From the NCBI GenBank assembly GCA_002817055.1, contig MUCU01000060.1, positions 1-45,783 of the forward strand: a DNA stretch of 45,783 nucleotides, read 5' to 3'. Positions 1 to 8,278 of the stretch are shown here, one piece after another; position 1 is the first letter of the stretch; every line of letters begins with the position of its first letter. The position numbers and the translations under genes are program-made. This DNA is from SAR202 cluster bacterium Io17-Chloro-G7. GTDB taxonomy: Bacteria > Chloroflexota > Dehalococcoidia > UBA3495. A model generated the notes under the pieces. It was not told where the DNA came from. It ran no database searches and worked only from the letters and a program-made list of their open reading frames with translations.

Positions 1-15
1 CGTCGACTCAACCAT
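1..15 (-). CDS. First five codons of an outward-facing gene, cut by the window edge
   Basis: On the minus strand an ATG at 15-13 follows a GGGGAGGGG Shine-Dalgarno sequence at a 5-nt spacing and opens a frame reading MVEST before the sequence ends. The same start is present at the other end of the window. It may be the start of a transposase, inferred only from its place in a repeat that interrupts a gene; five residues say nothing about the family. Confidence 0.3.
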
Positions 16-94
16 CACTACCCCTCCCCAATTCCATCATGATGGCTACTATTTTATACAAATTTCAAATTGCCATTAAGACGCGATTGCCCTG
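1..94 (-). repeat. Left arm of a 94-bp perfect terminal inverted repeat (probable mobile-element end)
   Basis: Bases 1-94 are the exact reverse complement of 45690-45783, with no mismatch over 94 bp; identity stops at base 95. Read outward on the minus strand the repeat starts CAGGGCAATCGCG, contains an A/T-rich promoter-like stretch (TATAAAAT), then a GGGGAGGGG ribosome-binding site 5 nt before ATG. The inner edge falls inside the sigma-factor frame (65-466), which loses its natural 3' part there. This layout fits the left end of an insertion sequence whose transposase begins at the edge of the contig, but the element family cannot be named from 94 bp. Confidence 0.9.
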
Positions 95-466
95 CTCCTC
101 GGGGTCGTTGCCCCAATCGCTGATGATCTCTTCATTGTAGCCGGTCTCGACGAGATACTTGGACCTTGATTTCTCCTTGCGGATCTTCATCAAGCAAGCG
201 TTGACTACGATGCGGTATAGCTAGGTTGACACTTTGGACTCCCCTTTGAATCTACCGAAGGACCGGTAGGCGGAAATGAATGCTTCTTGGACTGCGTCCT
301 CCGCGTCCTCAACGTTTCGCAACATGCGGTACGCCACGTTGTAGGCGAAGTCTGCGTAGTCTTCCACAACCTGGGAAAAGGCCTGTTCCGATTCATCTGA
401 CATTGTTGAAGTATATGCCTTCTGAGTCACGTTGGGGATAGAAACCGCTGAACTGGAACTCGTCAT
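65..466 (-). pseudogene. ECF-type RNA polymerase sigma factor, broken (in-frame TAG and 3' truncation)
   Basis: The frame starts at ATG 466 behind AGGAG (476-480) and encodes sigma-70 region 2: helices around FSQVVEDYADFAYNVAYRM, the core-binding stretch DAEDAVQEAF, and then GESKVST. A TAG at 221-223 replaces the tryptophan codon usual in the family (TW-LYRIVVN). The same frame continues for 51 more sigma-like codons (LYRIVVNACLMKIRKEKSR and so on) to a TGA at 65-67. The last nine or so codons lie in the 94-bp terminal repeat, so the linker and all of region 4 (-35 recognition) are missing. The gene therefore carries two independent lesions. A readthrough product could only be a region-2 fragment. 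It is the last gene of the minus-strand signalling cluster. Confidence 0.85.
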
Positions 467-595
467 CAATCCAATCTCCTGAAATCCCGAGTGGTCTTTT
501 TAGCGGCGTGAGCAGTTCATGGCTGAAACCACTGCGACTGGCGGCCCGGGTCGACCGTAAGGTTCGAATGGATTTTCTCAACGCCATATCGACTG

Positions 596-970
596 CTATC
601 CGTTGTGGCCAACGGTAGCGGCGATGCGGCGGATCTCGAAGAATAGGTCTGCCGGGCTACAGTCCTTGGTGACGTAGCCATCGGACCCGGCGGCAATGCT
701 CGCTTCCACGTATTCCGTAAAAACGCTGAAAAACAAGATCCTCACGTCGGGGAGACTCTCTTTGATCCGCCTAGTGGCCTCTACTCCGTCCAGGCGAGGC
801 ATCTGAGCGTCCATGATCACGACATGAGGGCGCAATCGGCCTGCTTTGTCTATTGCTTCCAGACCGGCCTCAGCAGCCCCGACCAAATCCATGTCGGGTT
901 CCCCGGCGACAAGCCCCGATAGACTATCCCGGATATGGGGCGAATCTTCAGCAATTAACACTCGGATCAT
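596..970 (-). CDS. Single-domain response regulator (receiver only)
   Basis: This 124-residue protein is a CheY-like receiver. It has the acidic pocket at E8-D9, the phosphorylated aspartate at D54 in VVIMDAQMP, and the conserved lysine at K102 in GYVTKD. It stops after the last receiver helix and has no DNA-binding output domain, unlike the NarL-type regulator upstream. ATG 970 was chosen because AGAGG lies just before it and the protein then opens with MIRVLIAEDS; the open frame continues upstream only into low-complexity sequence made by a 7-bp tandem repeat. It lies between the kinase/regulator pair and the sigma remnant, but a terminator (1087-1124) separates it from the pair. It may act as a phosphate sink or protein-interaction switch, or be a shortened NarL regulator. 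Confidence 0.85.
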   Translation of the reverse strand: MIRVLIAEDSPHIRDSLSGLVAGEPDMDLVGAAEAGLEAIDKAGRLRPHVVIMDAQMPRLDGVEATRRIKESLPDVRILFFSVFTEYVEASIAAGSDGYVTKDCSPADLFFEIRRIAATVGHNG

Positions 971-1002
971 CTTACCTCTGGGTCGATGGTTTACCGGATG
1001 CT

Positions 1003-1030
1003 TGAAACCTGAAACCTGAAACCTGAAACC
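1003..1030. repeat. Tandem repeat, four copies of the 7-mer TGAAACC
   Basis: Four perfect, head-to-tail copies of TGAAACC lie just upstream of the receiver gene. Read on the minus strand they make a run of GGTTTCA units, which extends the open frame upstream into meaningless FRFQVSGF-type peptide. This is why the start at 970 is preferred. Confidence 0.9.
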
Positions 1031-1086
1031 TGTTGCGCTCATCCTACCGCCAGGCCATTGCGGCCACATCCTTCACTGCGCCGAAC

Positions 1087-1124
1087 AAAAAAAGAAAAGA
1101 GGTTGACAGTAGCGTCAACCTCTT
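1087..1124 (-). terminator. Rho-independent terminator after the NarL-type regulator
   Basis: On the minus strand an 11-bp perfect stem (AAGAGGTTGAC at 1097-1107, partner at 1114-1124) with a 6-nt loop is followed by a T-rich tract (1087-1098, TTTTCTTTTTTT). It lies about 30 nt after the stop codon of the regulator at 1154 and would end transcription of the kinase/regulator operon. Confidence 0.88.
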
Positions 1125-1153
1125 GGACTACACGGAGTGTATTGACGGAAGCT

Positions 1154-1828
1154 TTATAATTCGATAATTCCCTTTTTCAATCCCTCAGACACCGCCTCGG
1201 TACGGCCATTTACGCCTAGTTTGCTGAAAATACGCACGATATGAGTTTTTACCGTGCTTTGGCCGATCAGGAGTTGGCTGGCAATCTCCTTATTAGCCGC
1301 TCCAGTGGACATAATCTGTAAAACCTCAATCTCCCGGTCGGAAAGGAGCGTTTCCGGCGGATGGGCGTGACTTAGCTGACCCAGCCGGTCCAAGAGCCTG
1401 CTGGCTATTTTGGGCTGAATCATGGATTCCCCTTGGTGGACCGTTCGGATGGCCTTGACGACATCGTCGGGAGGAGAGTCCTTCAGCAAATAGCCTCGGG
1501 CTCCGGCCTCTATGTCGGTGAAGATGTACTCGTCGGTGGCGTAAGTTGTGAGGATAATTATTTTAGTATCCGATCCTTCACCAAGAATCTGGGTTATGGC
1601 CTCTACACCGTCCATTTCGGGCATTTGCAGGTCCATCAGGATAATATCAGGGAGCAGGCCTCGCGCCTTGACCACAGCCTCGACGCCATCGGCAGCTTGG
1701 CCAACCACTGAGAGATCTTCCTGTTGGTCCAAAACCGTGGCCAGTCCCTGGCGGACGATTGGATGGTCGTCTACGATCAAGACCCTTATCCGCATCGATT
1801 TGTAGGCGTCCCGGGTATATTCACTCAT
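1154..1828 (-). CDS. NarL/FixJ-family two-component response regulator
   Basis: The protein has 224 residues. The N-terminal receiver (about 12-130) has the acidic pair D20-D21 (VDDHP), the phosphoacceptor D66 in ILMDLQMP and the conserved lysine in GYLLKD. A C-terminal LuxR-type helix-turn-helix (about 160-215) carries LSDREIEVLQ, NKEIASQL and STVKTHI, the recognition helix. Phosphorylation would control DNA binding as a dimer. The start ATG at 1828 lies 2 nt after the stop of the histidine kinase at 1831, so the two are co-transcribed and very likely partners. An alternative start (MRIRVL, 1795) would lose 11 residues outside the conserved domain. Target genes are not evident; the downstream receiver and sigma remnant are the nearest candidates. 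Confidence 0.95.
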   Translation of the reverse strand: MSEYTRDAYKSMRIRVLIVDDHPIVRQGLATVLDQQEDLSVVGQAADGVEAVVKARGLLPDIILMDLQMPEMDGVEAITQILGEGSDTKIIILTTYATDEYIFTDIEAGARGYLLKDSPPDDVVKAIRTVHQGESMIQPKIASRLLDRLGQLSHAHPPETLLSDREIEVLQIMSTGAANKEIASQLLIGQSTVKTHIVRIFSKLGVNGRTEAVSEGLKKGIIEL

Positions 1829-1830
1829 GA

Positions 1831-2982
1831 TTAACCTTGGGCATTATTAACCTCGGGCGTGGTCCCTGTCTCCGGAGGCACCGGAATCGCAGCAACCACA
1901 TTGGTCCCGTTCCCCAGCGAACTCTTAACCGTCAACCCTCCGCCCAAAAGCTGGGCGCGTTCCCTCATGCTGATGAGGCCAAAGCCGCCTTTGTCCTTGT
2001 CCCACTGAAGGGGTATTTCAGTATCGAATCCGATGCCGTTGTCGCTGACCGTCAGTTCGATGCCCGTTTTTCCGTAGGCCACAGTTACGGTCACCCGGCT
2101 GGCATTGGCGTGTTTCAGCACATTGGCCAGCCCCTCTTGGCAAATTCTCAATACTGCAGATTCAACCCCGCCGGGCATCACCCTCTCTTTACCCGTAACG
2201 TTAAATGCGGTGCCAAGATTCAAGCCGGTGGTTTTGGCCGTCTCTTGCTCCAAGGCTTCTACCAATGAAAGCCCCTTAAGGGGTCCGCTGCGCAGGTCCC
2301 AGACGGAACGGCGTGCTTCTTGAAGGGACTCTTTCGCCAAGTCTCGCACCTTGTTGAGACTTTCCAGAGCAGCGTCGCCACCAGCTTTCACCGTTAATTC
2401 GGAAGCATTTAACAGCCAGATGATGGCCGTAAGGCTTTGGGCCAAAGAGTCGTGGATCTCCCGGGCCAGGCGATTGCGTTCCTCCACTAAAGCCAGTTCC
2501 CGTTCCGCCGCCTCGGCTTGGCGGCGCTCGGTAATGTCTCGAACCATGGCGATTATTAGATGGCCTTCGACAATTTGCCCCAGCGAATTTTGACTGGCAA
2601 TCTGAATGGACGAGGCGGACATCTCGGCAGGGAGGATATTGCCCAACTTGGTGCGGCAGGTTAACTCGTCGGTCCAACCTCTGCCGTTGTCGAATACAGA
2701 CTGGGCAAACGCTTGGAGGACCGCCATTTCATTTGGGTGAATGGCGGATACGGGGAGGGAAAGCAATTCTGCGCGGGAGTAACCGAGCATGGCGCTGGCC
2801 TTGGGATTAGCGTCGACTATGCGATCTTCGACCGGATCTATCACAAAGATTGCGTCGTTGGAGTGGTCGAAGACGGTCTGGTAGATCTCCTCTTTATCGT
2901 TTGACACAGACTGGATGAGTGCAGGGTGGTGGTGGCCTGTGCGCGAGGGAGCGCCGTATTGATGAAAGTCTTGTTCGCTCAT
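1831..2982 (-). CDS. Soluble PAS-domain sensor histidine kinase (NarX/DegS type)
   Basis: The protein has 383 residues and no membrane segment. A PAS domain (about 33-150, with FDHSNDAIFVIDP and DITERRQAE closing it) is followed by a HisKA_3 dimerisation helix whose phosphoacceptor is H177 in REIHDSLAQ. The HATPase domain (about 272-372) has N287 in the N-box, DNGIGFD (314-320) and GGFGLISM (332-339). Such kinases autophosphorylate on His and pass the phosphate to a NarL-type regulator, here encoded 2 nt downstream. A cytoplasmic PAS domain suggests an internal signal such as redox state or a small ligand, but no cofactor-binding residue can be assigned. The N-terminal 30 residues are His-rich and look disordered. 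Confidence 0.95.
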   Translation of the reverse strand: MSEQDFHQYGAPSRTGHHHPALIQSVSNDKEEIYQTVFDHSNDAIFVIDPVEDRIVDANPKASAMLGYSRAELLSLPVSAIHPNEMAVLQAFAQSVFDNGRGWTDELTCRTKLGNILPAEMSASSIQIASQNSLGQIVEGHLIIAMVRDITERRQAEAAERELALVEERNRLAREIHDSLAQSLTAIIWLLNASELTVKAGGDAALESLNKVRDLAKESLQEARRSVWDLRSGPLKGLSLVEALEQETAKTTGLNLGTAFNVTGKERVMPGGVESAVLRICQEGLANVLKHANASRVTVTVAYGKTGIELTVSDNGIGFDTEIPLQWDKDKGGFGLISMRERAQLLGGGLTVKSSLGNGTNVVAAIPVPPETGTTPEVNNAQG

Positions 2983-3340
2983 ATCGGCCCGTTAGCCAAC
3001 TGCGGCTGGAAAGCCGTCTGGGCCGGGCGCCAATTCTTTCTCTTAGTGTGCTGGCGTTTATTGTACCGCACTGTAACCAACTAGCCGAACCCCCAGAGCA
3101 CTTGCTAGATTTCGGGTGCTCTTTTCTCCTACGAGGAGGAAACTCTTGGGCACGCTCAGAGCTTTTGACGGCTAAGACAGTGGCTTACTTGGGGAGGAAT
3201 CAACCCCACTAAGAACTATAGGTTCGATTCGCCAAGTTTGTCCACAAGTTACGGATGGCTGTCCGCGATCGGACAGCCATTCCAATTGCTTAAACGATGT
3301 CTACACGGGTCGGTGCGCACCTAGGAGCACCTATCCCTGA
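2983..3340. other. Intergenic region with an 11-bp stem-loop
   Basis: This 358-bp gap holds no convincing gene. A perfect hairpin lies at 3255-3280 (ATGGCTGTCCG, 4-nt loop CGAT, partner arm). No T-run follows it on either strand, so it is a weak terminator candidate for the NHL gene upstream on the minus strand. A 10-bp palindrome GGTGCGCACC (about 3312-3321) lies close to that gene's stop codon. Confidence 0.6.
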
Positions 3341-4366
3341 TTAAAGCCTTCCACCGAAAAAGATAGGTGCCTGTTTCTTGTAGACTTGGATCCGATTACG
3401 CGGCGACTCCACCACGAATATCCTGTCCTCAGCGTCTACGGCCACTGCGATCGGACCCCAGAACTGCTTCTCTCTTTCGATTCCCTGGGCAATCTCCCGC
3501 TCGTGCCACATTTCGGAGTTGGCGTCCAGCTTGTCCTTTCCCCACTTGGAAATGGTGCCGTCGCCCGATATATTGGCTATCGAGTCGCCGTCGGGGGAAA
3601 ATACCTGCAATCTGTCATTTTCCCAATCGGAGACGTAGACGTAGCCTTGGCTGTCTACGGCAACCCCCGTCGGGCGCTTGAGTTGGCCGTCGCCGATTCC
3701 GGAGCTGCCCAGGCTTGACAAAAATCGACCGTCGGAAGTGAACTTTTGAATACGGTCGTTCCGCCAGTCGGCAATGTACACGTTGTTTTCGGTGTCAGTA
3801 GCGATACCCCAGGGTAGGTTAAACTCCCCCACTCCGCTGCCTGGCGAACCCCATTTGCTGATAAACTTGCCTTCTTTCGTGAACTTCTGAATCCGGTTGT
3901 TAACACTGTCCACTATCAAGAGGTTGTCGTCTCCGTCGAATACCAAGCCGGAGGGATGGTCGAGCTCGCCGTCGCCACTGCCGGGAGTACCCCATTTGCC
4001 GAGCCACTCGCCGTCTTTGTCGAAGACTGAAATTCGGTTCAGCCACTCGTCGGCCACGTACACGTTCTGGCTCGCGTCTATAGCTATGCCGGCCGGCCAG
4101 ATCAAGGAGCCGTCGGCTGCGGAAATGGTGGTGTCGCCAGCCGTGGTAACGCCTCGGGCGAACTCACCTACATACTCTTCATCCACGGTGCAGATCGTCA
4201 CTCGCTTGCCGTCGGGCCGGTACTCGTAGGACCGGTTCAGAACGTACATTAAGTCGTCCTTACCCCGGGCCATGGCTACTGGATTGCGAAATCCCGGACC
4301 GTTAAATTCACCCCGCCCAATGCTGTGGCTATATTGAAACGAAGGAGCTAATGTCTGCGTCGCCAT
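3341..4366 (-). CDS. NHL-repeat beta-propeller protein
   Basis: The protein has 341 residues built of about six NHL repeats, with repeated cores such as PAGIAIDASQNVYVAD, NNRIQKFTKEGKFIS, GEFNLPWGIATD and PTGVAVDSQGYVYVSD. These form a six-bladed propeller (about residues 20-330) that usually binds proteins, RNA or ligands. No signal peptide or membrane segment is seen, so it is probably cytoplasmic. ATG 4366 follows AAAGGTG at a good spacing. It is downstream of the DUF1501 gene on the same strand, separated by about 88 bp, and may share its transcript. The molecular role is unknown; the C-terminal blade is interrupted by a charged insertion (about 270-302). Confidence 0.9.
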   Translation of the reverse strand: MATQTLAPSFQYSHSIGRGEFNGPGFRNPVAMARGKDDLMYVLNRSYEYRPDGKRVTICTVDEEYVGEFARGVTTAGDTTISAADGSLIWPAGIAIDASQNVYVADEWLNRISVFDKDGEWLGKWGTPGSGDGELDHPSGLVFDGDDNLLIVDSVNNRIQKFTKEGKFISKWGSPGSGVGEFNLPWGIATDTENNVYIADWRNDRIQKFTSDGRFLSSLGSSGIGDGQLKRPTGVAVDSQGYVYVSDWENDRLQVFSPDGDSIANISGDGTISKWGKDKLDANSEMWHEREIAQGIEREKQFWGPIAVAVDAEDRIFVVESPRNRIQVYKKQAPIFFGGRL

Positions 4367-4454
4367 GTTTTTTACACCTTTACTAAGAATCCTGACTAAA
4401 CAATCAGAGGGACCCAGTGCTGATGGCTAAAGGCTGAAAGCTTATTGCTGACGG

Positions 4455-5585
4455 CTAGAGAAAATCCATCTGTTCAAAGCTGCCGCCGACGATGGGCTTG
4501 GCGTCGAGACCCATCCACCTTTCCAGTATCGTGGAATAAAGACCACGGAAGTCGTTGTTAAATTGAAGGTCTCCTTCCACCAGTTTGTCCGCCTCCAATG
4601 AGGGATATTCGCCGTAGAGGCCGCCCTTAACCGCATCTCCCAAGACGAAGGCCATGCCTCCGGAACCGTGGTCCGTGCCGGAGCCGTTGTCATGCACCCG
4701 GCGTCCAAACTCGGTAAACAATAGCACCACCACATCGCCTGAAGCGTCGTGGTCCTGCAAGTCCTGGTAAAAATCTTTGACGGCGTTGGAAGCTCCTTTC
4801 CACAGATTTGCGTGGGCTGTAAGCTCCCCAGCATGGGTGTCAAAACTGTTATAGGGTGCGGTGGTGTACAGCACCCGGGTACCCAGTCCTGCCAGGTGGA
4901 CTTGGGCAATGTTCCTCATGTATTGGGCCACCGTGTTGTTGCCGTATTCCACCGAAGAAGAGTACTTCTCCGGTGCCGTGCTGAGGGTGTCCGCTCCGTG
5001 TAAGGCGTCGGTACCCGTCCGTGACAAATAGTCGGTAACTGCGCTTCGGCCAATGGATGGCGAGTACATGCGGGCAAAAATCTCCAGCGCTTCGATTCTT
5101 TGGTCATCGTCTATGCCCGTGAGCACCCCGTAGGTTTCTAAGTTGCCCACCGACGCGACAGGCACTTCGGGAGCAGCCAAAGCCCTGGGTAAGCCTCGGC
5201 CGAAATTAACCCCAGTCAACACGTTCTGGGCTTGAGGGTCCAAGTCCCTAATGGCCCGGCCCATCCAGCCTTCGGCACCCACCTTGTCGGGTTCGCAGGT
5301 GTGCCAAATATCCATTGACCGGAAGTGGGACCGGTTGGGATTGGGATAACCTACCCCTTGGATAATGGCCATCTTCCCCTGGTCGTACAGTTCTTTCAGC
5401 GGGCCCATTGACGGATGGAGCCCGATGTAGCCATCTAAGGGCAGAACCTGGTCTTCGGGCACCCGGACCGCCGGGCGATTGTCTGCGTAAAGTGGATCGC
5501 CGTAGGGAACCACAGTGTTCAAGGCGTCGTTCCCTCCGGAGAGTTGAAGCACCACCAACACCGGGTCTTTTTTGCTGGAAGTCAT
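4455..5585 (-). CDS. DUF1501 family protein
   Basis: This protein of about 376 residues belongs to DUF1501, a family related to the alkaline phosphatase/sulfatase fold. Family marks include LVVLQLSGGNDALNTVVPYGD near the N-terminus, RSHFRSMDIWHT, NSFDTHAGE, LLFTEFGRRVHDN and GTDHGSGGMAFVLG, where His and Asp residues would bind metal. ATG 5585 is chosen because AAGGAG lies 8 nt upstream; an open frame continues 9 codons further with no ribosome-binding site. Many family members carry a Tat signal, but this one starts directly at the conserved core and is probably cytoplasmic. It is paired with a DUF1800 gene (6552-7958), the usual partner, here with an SDR gene between them. Biochemical function is unproven. 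Confidence 0.9.
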   Translation of the reverse strand: MTSSKKDPVLVVLQLSGGNDALNTVVPYGDPLYADNRPAVRVPEDQVLPLDGYIGLHPSMGPLKELYDQGKMAIIQGVGYPNPNRSHFRSMDIWHTCEPDKVGAEGWMGRAIRDLDPQAQNVLTGVNFGRGLPRALAAPEVPVASVGNLETYGVLTGIDDDQRIEALEIFARMYSPSIGRSAVTDYLSRTGTDALHGADTLSTAPEKYSSSVEYGNNTVAQYMRNIAQVHLAGLGTRVLYTTAPYNSFDTHAGELTAHANLWKGASNAVKDFYQDLQDHDASGDVVVLLFTEFGRRVHDNGSGTDHGSGGMAFVLGDAVKGGLYGEYPSLEADKLVEGDLQFNNDFRGLYSTILERWMGLDAKPIVGGSFEQMDFL

Positions 5586-5707
5586 TGCTTTGCTCCTTGC
5601 GTAGCTCACCAATCATGGTGAGAAATTGGTGCCTGTTAATTTACACCGGACCATTGACTCGCCGAAAAGCTTCGCTCTAACTTCCGAAGCTGTCAGCTGA
5701 TAGCTTG

Positions 5708-6463
5708 TTACTCAGCGGTTGTGCCACCGTCGATGACCAATTCCGAGCCGGTGACAAACGAAGCCTCGTCGGAGGCCAGATATATTACTCCGTAGGCAAT
5801 ATCCTCGGAGGTCCCAATCCTCTTTAGAGGCAACCGTTGCATCCGCCGCTCCCGGCGTTCCGGGTCGGTTAGCGTGTCTTTGATCATTTCCGTATCGATG
5901 GGACCGGGATGGACCGAGTTGCAGCGGATGTTCTCTTTGGCGTATTGAATCGCCGTTGCCTTGGTGAACAAGCGTACCGCCCCCTTCGTGGCGGTATAGC
6001 TGGGCGACCCGTCTAGGCTGCCCACCAGACCAGCGGTGGAGGATATGTTGACGATGGACCCTCCCCCGGCTTGCCGCATGGCCGGTATGGCCTGTTTGGT
6101 GCCCAGAAATACGCCTTTCGCGTTTATCGCCATGATCCGGTCCCAATCCTCTTCCGTAGTCTCTTCGATGCTCTTACGGATCAGGATTCCGGCATTGTTG
6201 ACCAGAATATCCAGTTTGCCGTACTGGTCAACGGCGGTGTTCACGGCGGATTTCCAGTCGGCCTCTTGGGTCACGTCCAAATGAACGTAGGTGGCGTTGT
6301 GGCCCAACTCGGCGATCTCGGCCTCAACCTTCTTGCCCTCTTCGTCCAAGATGTCCCCGAACACGATGCTGGCGCCTTCGCTGGCCATCATCTTGGCTTC
6401 GGTGGCACCCTGACCTCTGGCGCCGCCGCTGATTAATACTACCTTTCCATCTAGTCGGCCCAT
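5708..6463 (-). CDS. Classical short-chain dehydrogenase/reductase, probably NAD-dependent
   Basis: The protein has 251 residues from ATG 6463, which has GGAG 7 nt upstream; the ATG at 6475 has none. It has the glycine motif SGGARGQG (12-19), NNAG (89-92), N114, the catalytic S142, Y156 and K160 (SYTATK), and the C-terminal GSELVIDGGTTAE. D37 after the second beta strand favours NAD(H) over NADP(H). It would oxidise a secondary alcohol or reduce a ketone; the substrate cannot be told from sequence. It lies between the DUF1501 and DUF1800 genes on the same strand with gaps of 122 and 88 bp, so it may work in the same process. Confidence 0.93.
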   Translation of the reverse strand: MGRLDGKVVLISGGARGQGATEAKMMASEGASIVFGDILDEEGKKVEAEIAELGHNATYVHLDVTQEADWKSAVNTAVDQYGKLDILVNNAGILIRKSIEETTEEDWDRIMAINAKGVFLGTKQAIPAMRQAGGGSIVNISSTAGLVGSLDGSPSYTATKGAVRLFTKATAIQYAKENIRCNSVHPGPIDTEMIKDTLTDPERRERRMQRLPLKRIGTSEDIAYGVIYLASDEASFVTGSELVIDGGTTAE

Positions 6464-6551
6464 TAGCCGCTCCATATTATTAATTAGTTTCAGTTAATGT
6501 CGTGAAGCGCACCCGTTTATTTTTGAATTGCACCGGTTCACCCTGGTCTCT

Positions 6552-7958
6552 TTAAGCGAACTGGTACTCTTGGGTGGCTACGATGAGTTGGAGCACCTGT
6601 CCCACTCGGCCAGCGAATTCCTTGCTCTCGGGCTTTAGCTCACCGTCTTTGGCTACATGGTCAACCAGCTCACGCCGGGTGTCCTCGGGAAGCTCGTAGG
6701 CGCCCAGCATATCTAGGCAACCGTCCACCAAGCCTTCCGCCGTCTGGGCGCGGCTGTCCGCAGCCATACGGCTGACGATGTTCTGAACGCCGGGTAGGCT
6801 GGTGTTGCCCAACTGGTCGGCGGCGAAGTTGATGCGTTCAACCAAAGTTCCGCTATCAATCCACTCTTGGCCCGTGTGCCAGCCTTCTACCGTGGGCGGG
6901 TTCATCAAATCTTGACCCATGTAGCGGATCTCCATTGCTATTTGATGGAGTCCGGGCTTTGGCGATTTGAAATCTCCCACCAAGCGCAAGGTGCTGATCA
7001 CCGCTTCCGCCGGGCTTTTCACCTTGGCGAAGCGCGCGTTCTTGAAGAAATCGGAGTTGAATAGAACCCGGAGCATAGACCGAATGTCGTAGTTGGACCG
7101 GAAGTACTCCTCTTCCAGGAGCTTGATTGCTTCTATGTCTCTGGGCGGACTGTCCTGCCATGAAGGAATTTGAGTCTCATCGGCCACGAAGAAATTGTAC
7201 AGATGCCGGGAAATAAACCTGGCGGCGGCGGGTTGGCGAGCGATTATCTCGATAATGTCCTCGCCGTTCCAGTTGCCGGTCTCGCCCAGGAAAGTCTTTT
7301 CCCCATCGTCGTGATCCGCTTCGTTGTATATAAACCCGGCATAGTAACGCCCGTACGGGTAGCGAGGTATAGCGTTGGTTATGGTCCAACCGGTAAAAGC
7401 CCTAGCGCAAGCCTTCACGTCATCCTCGGAGTAGTTGGCGTGGCCATCCATGCCCACACCCAAAGAGAACAACTCTAGCAACTCGCGACCGTAGTTCTCG
7501 TTAATTGCGTCCTTGTGGCTCATACAGTTGTCCAAGTAAAATACCATCGCCGGGTCTACAGACAACTCCAGCAGCAGTTTGGGGAAACTGCCCATACCCA
7601 TGCGCCGGAACATGTCCAGTTGGACTTGAATTTGCCCTCCGTGCTCGCACTTGGAGTTCCCGGCGCAGAGGATGCCATGCCAGAACAGCGCCACCTTTTC
7701 CTGAAGAGGCCTGGGCGTGTTAATCATGCGGTAGGTCAGGTAGGCTTGATTGATCTCGAGCGCATTCATTTCCTTCCATTCGATGAAGTACCTTTGAAGC
7801 ACGTCCATGGCCAAGTCTGGCTGGTCCTCGGGATTTAGCAGTTCCTCCACCGTCGCTTCATAGCCCTTGGCCACCCTTTGCTCCAACTCCTCATAGCTGG
7901 CGCTAAATCCGGCGCGGCGCATCAAATGGGCCATCAATTGGATATCTTCGCTGGCCAT
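6552..7958 (-). CDS. DUF1800 family protein
   Basis: The protein has 468 residues from ATG 7958, which has AGGAG 10 nt upstream; the GTG at 7967 is too close to that site. Family marks are AHLMRRAGFSAS at the start, EKVALFWHGIL with its conserved H, YLDNCMSHKDAINENYGREL, ELFSLGVG, DVKACARAFTGWTI and the C-terminal PPTVEGW-type segment. DUF1800 genes almost always neighbour DUF1501 genes and the pair is widespread in Chloroflexota, Planctomycetes and Proteobacteria, but no activity is established. No signal peptide is seen, matching the partner at 4455-5585. Confidence 0.92.
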   Translation of the reverse strand: MASEDIQLMAHLMRRAGFSASYEELEQRVAKGYEATVEELLNPEDQPDLAMDVLQRYFIEWKEMNALEINQAYLTYRMINTPRPLQEKVALFWHGILCAGNSKCEHGGQIQVQLDMFRRMGMGSFPKLLLELSVDPAMVFYLDNCMSHKDAINENYGRELLELFSLGVGMDGHANYSEDDVKACARAFTGWTITNAIPRYPYGRYYAGFIYNEADHDDGEKTFLGETGNWNGEDIIEIIARQPAAARFISRHLYNFFVADETQIPSWQDSPPRDIEAIKLLEEEYFRSNYDIRSMLRVLFNSDFFKNARFAKVKSPAEAVISTLRLVGDFKSPKPGLHQIAMEIRYMGQDLMNPPTVEGWHTGQEWIDSGTLVERINFAADQLGNTSLPGVQNIVSRMAADSRAQTAEGLVDGCLDMLGAYELPEDTRRELVDHVAKDGELKPESKEFAGRVGQVLQLIVATQEYQFA

Positions 7959-8075
7959 ACTTCTCACTCTCCTATCTATAAGCTACTGGCTGAAAGTTAC
8001 AGGTTAAAACTAGCCTTGGCCTAACCTGCTTCTGTCTGGCTGAATCCGACGTCTGAACGGGGCCTTGCCTGGCTG

Positions 8076-8101
8076 TTGGAACCAATTATTGGAACCAATT
8101 A
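8076..8101. repeat. Perfect tandem duplication of a 13-mer
   Basis: TTGGAACCAATTA occurs twice head to tail in the gap between the cupin gene and the DUF1800 gene (7959-8276). Apart from this and the 17-bp repeat at 8245, the gap holds nothing recognisable. Confidence 0.9.
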
Positions 8102-8244
8102 ATGGGAGTCCGTTGCTAGGATATTAAGCACTGACTCTAAAGCTGTCAACCGAAGTCCGGGAATGGTAGGTATCATTCCGGAATGTAGGCATTAAAAGTC
8201 CCGGGTATGGGCCGCAATGACGGGTGAGCGACCAATAAATTACT

Positions 8245-8278
8245 GGTGTGGTTGTCTTTTTGGTGTGGTTGGCTTTTT
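8245..8278. repeat. Tandem 17-bp duplication over the 3' end of the cupin gene
   Basis: Two 17-bp units (8245-8261 and 8262-8278) differ at one base (GGTGTGGTTGTCTTTTT and GGTGTGGTTGGCTTTTT). The second covers the first bases of the cupin stop codon at 8277-8279. The duplication probably arose by replication slippage and does not change the protein. Confidence 0.85.
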
